Positions 59,501-64,000 of a stretch of 64,000 nt of DNA are shown here, piece after piece. Source of the stretch: Blasia pusilla. Lineage: Eukaryota; Marchantiophyta; Marchantiopsida; Blasiales. The position numbers and the translations under genes were made by a program. A model generated the notes under the pieces. It was not told the DNA's origin, searched no databases, and saw only the letters and a list, made by a program, of their open reading frames with translations. Location of the stretch: the NCBI GenBank assembly GCA_050084515.1, contig CM114272.1:56606001-56670000 (forward strand), read 5' to 3'. Positions within the stretch are counted from its first letter, which is position 1, and each line of letters begins with the position of its first letter.

Positions 59501-59552
59501 GAAACGCCACCGATCGTGAGACTGTGAAGCAGAAAGAGAGAGGAAATCAGTC
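56538..59552. other. intergenic DNA
   Basis: AT-rich to about 57.7 kb, then a moderately GC-rich stretch (57.7-59.3 kb) with many short frames on both strands that look like eroded transposon sequence, but I recognise no domain. An 18-19 bp direct repeat, TATGAAGTCACCCACTAG, sits in tandem near 59220-59256. Confidence 0.45.
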
Positions 59553-62117
59553 ATGGCAGAGACGATCAAGCATGTGGTGCTGGCCAGGTTCAAAGACGAG
59601 GTAACGGAGGAGGAGCGGCAGAAGTACATAGAGGAGTATGCAGCGCTGCCTTCAAAAATCTCGGAGATGAAAGGCTTCGAATGGTATGAGCACAAACGGA
59701 TTTCTCCCGTTCGTTGAGATGTTGTTTGAGAGATTGAAGGAATCTGAGCATCGCATTTTTTTTCTACCACGTGAGCTCCGTCGGTCGTGTACCGGTTTCT
59801 TCTTTCGGCACGGGGAGAGCCGTCTTGTAGATGAGGGAGAGATGGACTCTTCACTGGCAGACTCCCATCACGGAATTGCTAGAGCTCGATCTTTGCTCTT
59901 ACTTAAGTTGGCAAAGCTGGAGTGGATACGCTGGTCTGACTGGATTTAGACCGAGAGAGCCGTTTGGTTGAGAACTCGTCAATAGATGAGACTGCAGTGG
60001 GAATTTCGGCCACCGTGAAATAGCATTCGTTCCATGGGATAGTTCCCTCATTCGCGCCACACGGGTGCGATTTCTTCAAATTTTGAATGATCACACAGGT
60101 ACACTCGATTTAAGACAGAGCGCGATCGAGATCATTCCTTTTAGCTCTGCAGGAATGAACGTGCTTCAGTCGTGATTTCTCTCGAGTTTCGGGCCGAGGA
60201 ACTCAATTGAATGTTACGACAAGAAAATGTTCATGCTCTTCTAGGATAGGAGTGTGAATGCGCCGGTGCGTGTCTACTCGGGCTTGGTTGTTGCCTCCAA
60301 GCCTGAATCAGATTGGAGTAATGATTCCCGGATACGCAAGAATTCGGGTGTACGGAGACTTGTCTCCCTCTCCCTACACATCAAATCATCCGGATCGTCT
60401 CGCTATGAAACCAGGAAATAAGGTCCTACTGAACTCTGGAGAATCTCGTGGTTCTATTGTAGCTCAGCATGCTCATGTCTTCGTTAGTTCTTTCTTCCAT
60501 AGCTTCTCAACATCCGTCAAAACTTGCGAAGGATTTGTATTTGCATCATGCTGTTTCCTCTCCTGAAATATTGGAAGCATGCTACTGTCGTGGCTACTAG
60601 CTACACGATAACGTGCGCCACGAATCTTTTGTGTCGAAATAACCTGATTTGAAGCTAAAGTCTTTAATAGTTCTACGTCCGAAACGTTTTTCTGAACCTT
60701 TGCGAGCAAGACGCTGTTGTTGTGAAAGCTGTATCTGCATTCCGCGTCGTGTCTTCCCCTTCTCCAGGCGGGCAAATTGGAGGATCGGGTCTCTCCAATC
60801 CAGCAAATCCACGCTGATTTTTAGTTCTACCCTTTCTTGTTTCCATCGCGGTGGGGCCAGTAGAGTAGTGTGGATGGCCCGAAACCTACCGTAAGACAAA
60901 GCTAGGAGACACCTCAGGAGCCCATCACAACTGAGGTGTAATGGCTCTTTTATCACGCATAGCCCTCTAAGTTGAGCTGTGATCGCTGTAACAGAATTCC
61001 GCGAGAAAATACTCCTGAATTCGAGTAATAATATAGTCGACATAGCTGCTGTGATGTGGAGAAAACCCGAGACATTTTACGCTTCGACTCCACGCTTCTA
61101 TTGCTTGTTGTCAGCCGTAGATTTCTTCTTGATAGCTTTTTTACCGGTCAGAATCTTATTGTCCTATGTTTCGAAGCCCTGACAAATGTTGACAAAGCAC
61201 CTCTTGGAATTGATTGTTGCTTGGCGTAGAAGAGAGGCTCTCACTCGACACCAGGAGCATGATCTCCCTAGTTAATCGTACCGAGTCTGGCTGAAGAAGA
61301 GATGACACTCATTGTCTCTCATTCCATGGATGAGAGTAGGGAACGGGGATCCCAAGCTGTCTGGAAGACGGTCTATCAACTCGTTCTTTCAAGGAAACTA
61401 ATTTCCGAGACATAGTTGTACGTCAAATTGTCTGAAGTACCCTATTTCTTTCCTCTTGAAATACAACCCCTTAAGATGAATTTTGTTCCTCTTTCTTCTC
61501 AAAGGGCCCTGCAGCATGCTAAATACCGATATTCTGCAGAACAAGGGGACTTCCAGCCCGGCTAGATGTATTTTGATTGTGAGGATCAGTTCCATCCATC
61601 GACCCTATGCTCACTCGGTTTGAATCATTACCTTGGATTCAAGTGTTCGTTGAAAAAAGATAGCACACGCATGCAGTGAGTATATGGGGAATATATAACT
61701 CCCCTCGGGGCAGCGGGCACCTTAGGCAGTAATTCTCCCAACTTCATTCTGTAGCCTTCCTGGATAGCCAAGTACTGTAATCTCAATAAGACTGATCTCT
61801 TATGTCGTTTTGTTTCCTAACGTCGGGGCTGTAGATTGAATTTTTTTTAAACCGTGATTTTGTTTCCTCCTACTGCCGTCATGGTGCTGACCTTTTCCTT
61901 TGAGTGTTTGCTGAACAGGGGAACAGATGTAAGTATTGAAAACGCCCATGAAGAGTACACCCACATTTTTATCACCACCTTCGATTCTAAAGAAGGTAGA
62001 GATATATATGTATACCATGAGACACACACGGAATACGCCAACCGATTACTATCCAAAGTGGCAAAGGTGCTTGTCATTGATTTTGCGCCTATTGTTGTTG
62101 TGCGAAGTTCAGTTTGA
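59553..62117 (+). CDS. stress-response dimeric A/B-barrel (Dabb) domain protein, two exons
   Basis: Exons 59553-59683 and 61919-62117 (stop TGA) with a GT-AG intron of 2,235 bp splitting the FEW-G codon; total 109 residues. Sequence landmarks: IKHVVLARFKDEVTEEE, KGFEWGTDVSIEN, YTHIFITTFDSKEGRD, YHETHTEYAN and KVLVIDFAP. These match the single-domain Dabb family (Arabidopsis HS1/POP3-like), whose members form dimeric alpha+beta barrels, are stress- or pathogen-linked and often heat-stable; a precise biochemical role is not established for most. The conserved H-x-x-H-like segment appears as YHETHTEYA. The frame is intact and the length typical, so the gene is likely functional. Confidence 0.9.
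59684..61918 (+). other. intron of the Dabb gene
   Basis: Begins GTATGAGC and ends GCTGAACAG. Base composition is like the gene island. Open frames inside it (for example 60597-61043 minus) have no recognisable motif. I see no snoRNA or other RNA gene. Confidence 0.7.
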
Positions 62118-64000
62118 TGATTCTGTTTACAAGCTATGGAATGCTATCAAACTCCCTGCCTTCCCATTCTCCTTCCACTTTTGCTAAAAGTACTTCCACA
62201 AGTTGCCAGCCTTCTGTATAGGACCCAACATAGGCTGCCCTTAGGCTCAGCGGTGGTACATTTGGGCCAGAAAGTTGTGGGACTATCTGGAATTGACTGG
62301 GCAGTCATGTGTAAAAAGAGCTTTGCGAATTGAAATTGTCTCTCGAATGTATCAAAATTTTCCAAGTCCAGTGCAAATTCTCTTGAAACCTGGGCTGAGA
62401 ACTGCAAAAAATAGAAGTGTCTGCCTCTCATTGAGAATCGATTCTGTTGGAGTTTCCAAAATCAGTCTTTTTATGTAAATCAGTCTCTGGTTAACCCTAT
62501 GCTTCTCTTCTGATGTTGGAACACGAACTTGAAACAATTATGGTATTGGAAATAGCTCACCATCCTATCCCTTTGTATGGGAATCCAGTTTCACTGGTCG
62601 TAGGCATTTTTGTGATTGTGACTATGGAAAGGAGAGAACTGAGGCAAGGGTGCGAAGCGGTTGAACCATTTCTAGTGTGCATGAGACGAATCATGGATCA
62701 AAGAAGTTAATTGATAATTTAATGGACCCAACCCAAATTTGGCGAGTGCCGTTGTTCAACTAAACTATCAATTGGAATTCAACAGTTAAAAACATAGGAT
62801 CATTTGGTTAGAAGTTTGATTGTCAGTTTCAGATTTCCTGCACCCACATTCCACACAAAAAGAGTGTTTTAGTGTGGAATGATAAAGATTGATATGTTTA
62901 TTGAAGGATAACTTCTCTTCCAAGTACGGGGCACATAAATATCTTTACCTAGAAGTGAATTCTGCAGAGCTTTGGTGGTGTGCAAGGAAAAAGTAGTTGA
63001 TGAAGGACTCTCATTAGCTTCACTCAAAAGAACCACACCTTATGTGGCACTGCCGAAATTAGGATCTTGTATATTTTCATTGGCACTAACATGTATCAAA
63101 GTCAATCTAAGATCCAATGCACTTAAATGAAAAGCACATATATAACTCTACAGGGCCATAATGATACAAAATCTAAGAAAGAGCAACCTGCCTTCACTAT
63201 GGCGCTATTACGAGTGAGAAGTGGGTGGAAGTACTTCACTTTGATGTGGGGCTTTCTTTTGAATGTGAGAAATGTTGTCACCAAGATCATGAAAGCGTCT
63301 TAGAAACAGTTTGCACATTTTCATACACAACACAGAATTCATCTAATTTTATACGTTTGTGTTCAAACCCTGAATGTAAGTGGTGTCTTCCACATAGTAC
63401 TTTGTTCGTTCACAAATTCCTTAAGCATTAGAATCCCATTTAGTTACCATTACATTGTGAGCAAAAGAAATTGTCTCAATATTTTCACAACTTGGTTTCT
63501 ACGATATCAACAATGCAAAATTTTGTGGAGTTGTTGAAAGACTCAAAGTTAACGAGTGTCATGACTCACACTTCTATGAAAGACCTTGGAAATGTTTTGC
63601 CTTCCTGAGTTTTGTAGACTACGACTTTAGTTGTGGTTGCTTGGGGTTGATTCAGCCTCCAAAAAGTGAACCCCCTTCTTATTTCACATATTGAAAAGAC
63701 CTTATGCTTCTTTGGGGATATAAGTTGGAATTGGCCTTTGTAATCTTGCACTTATTGTACACATATATCATCATACTCATACGATTGTTAGAGGCCGCTA
63801 AAGATAACAATGATGCATTAGTGATGCCAACATTTTAGGAAGTGTTGCCTTCTCTCTCACAAGTGGATGATAGAGAAATCATGTCAAGAGAGTGCCCTTC
63901 GAAAATAATAAGGCAAAGGACATAGGAAAAGGCCATATTGTCAACCAATAAGGCTAGTGGGCTTTGATAGACACTGAAACCTTTGTGAATAGAGGTCATC
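62118..64000. other. Dabb 3' flank and intergenic DNA
   Basis: Presumed 3' UTR followed by AT-rich sequence. No gene supported to the window end. Confidence 0.5.

Noticed and set aside
1-64000. CRISPR arrays, bacterial operons or organelle insertions
   Set aside because: No evenly spaced identical repeats; the genes are spliced nuclear plant genes and I recognise no plastid or mitochondrial gene.

Overview
The window is nuclear DNA of a land plant. It has spliceosomal GT-AG introns from about 140 bp to over 2 kb, a typical plant tRNA-Ala gene, a ribosomal-protein promoter with telo-box and site II motifs, and phloem-protein-2 and stress-response A/B-barrel genes. The lineage cannot be fixed from sequence alone. 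The host-gene islands are GC-richer and lie in AT-rich, repeat-laden DNA, which would suit a seed-free plant such as a lycophyte or bryophyte, but that is inference.

Host genes: 60S ribosomal protein RPL37 (+, 10.05-11.34 kb, four exons), tRNA-Ala(AGC) (-, 13.96-14.03 kb), RNA polymerase II subunit RPB9 (-, 14.44-16.38 kb, four exons reconstructed to 115 codons), two head-to-tail PP2-like lectin modules (+, 47.77-54.29 kb) that may form one gene, and a stress-response A/B-barrel (Dabb) protein (+, 59.55-62.12 kb, two exons, 109 aa). Splice sites were chosen by eye from GT/AG, phase and family alignment from memory. They agree in phase and give family-typical lengths.

Mobile DNA dominates the rest. 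The most striking element is a decayed Ty3/gypsy-type retrotransposon on the minus strand (about 31.3 down to 20.9 kb). Its order is gag (two zinc knuckles), an unknown block, retropepsin, a cytosine-5 DNA methyltransferase domain, RT, RNase H, integrase and a terminal PHD finger. It therefore carries both a putative DNA-methylation writer and a putative histone reader, one on each side of RT-RNase H-integrase. Stops, frameshifts and loss of the RT YxDD motif show that this copy is dead. Its coding block interrupts one LTR at an exact point, while the second LTR is complete. A 4-bp duplication, TCCA, brackets the whole.

Solo LTRs of the same family, in two subfamilies with shared ends but different middles, are scattered through the window with 4-bp target duplications. 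One subfamily carries paired hairpins upstream of a TATA box. A second retroelement family is non-LTR (C2H2 finger, RT, CCHC plus restriction-like endonuclease). It has one 2.9-kb copy lacking the RT palm and three further fragments, two of them in introns of RPB9 and PP2, and it shares a small 3' hairpin.

Other structure: a degenerate tandem array of about 484 bp units (1.35-3.6 kb), an 86-bp repeat in RPB9 intron 3, two adjacent near-perfect hairpins at 34.13-34.28 kb, a 464-bp-spaced duplication at 33.1-33.7 kb, and GA/CT microsatellites. The remaining AT-rich stretches show no gene that I can support.
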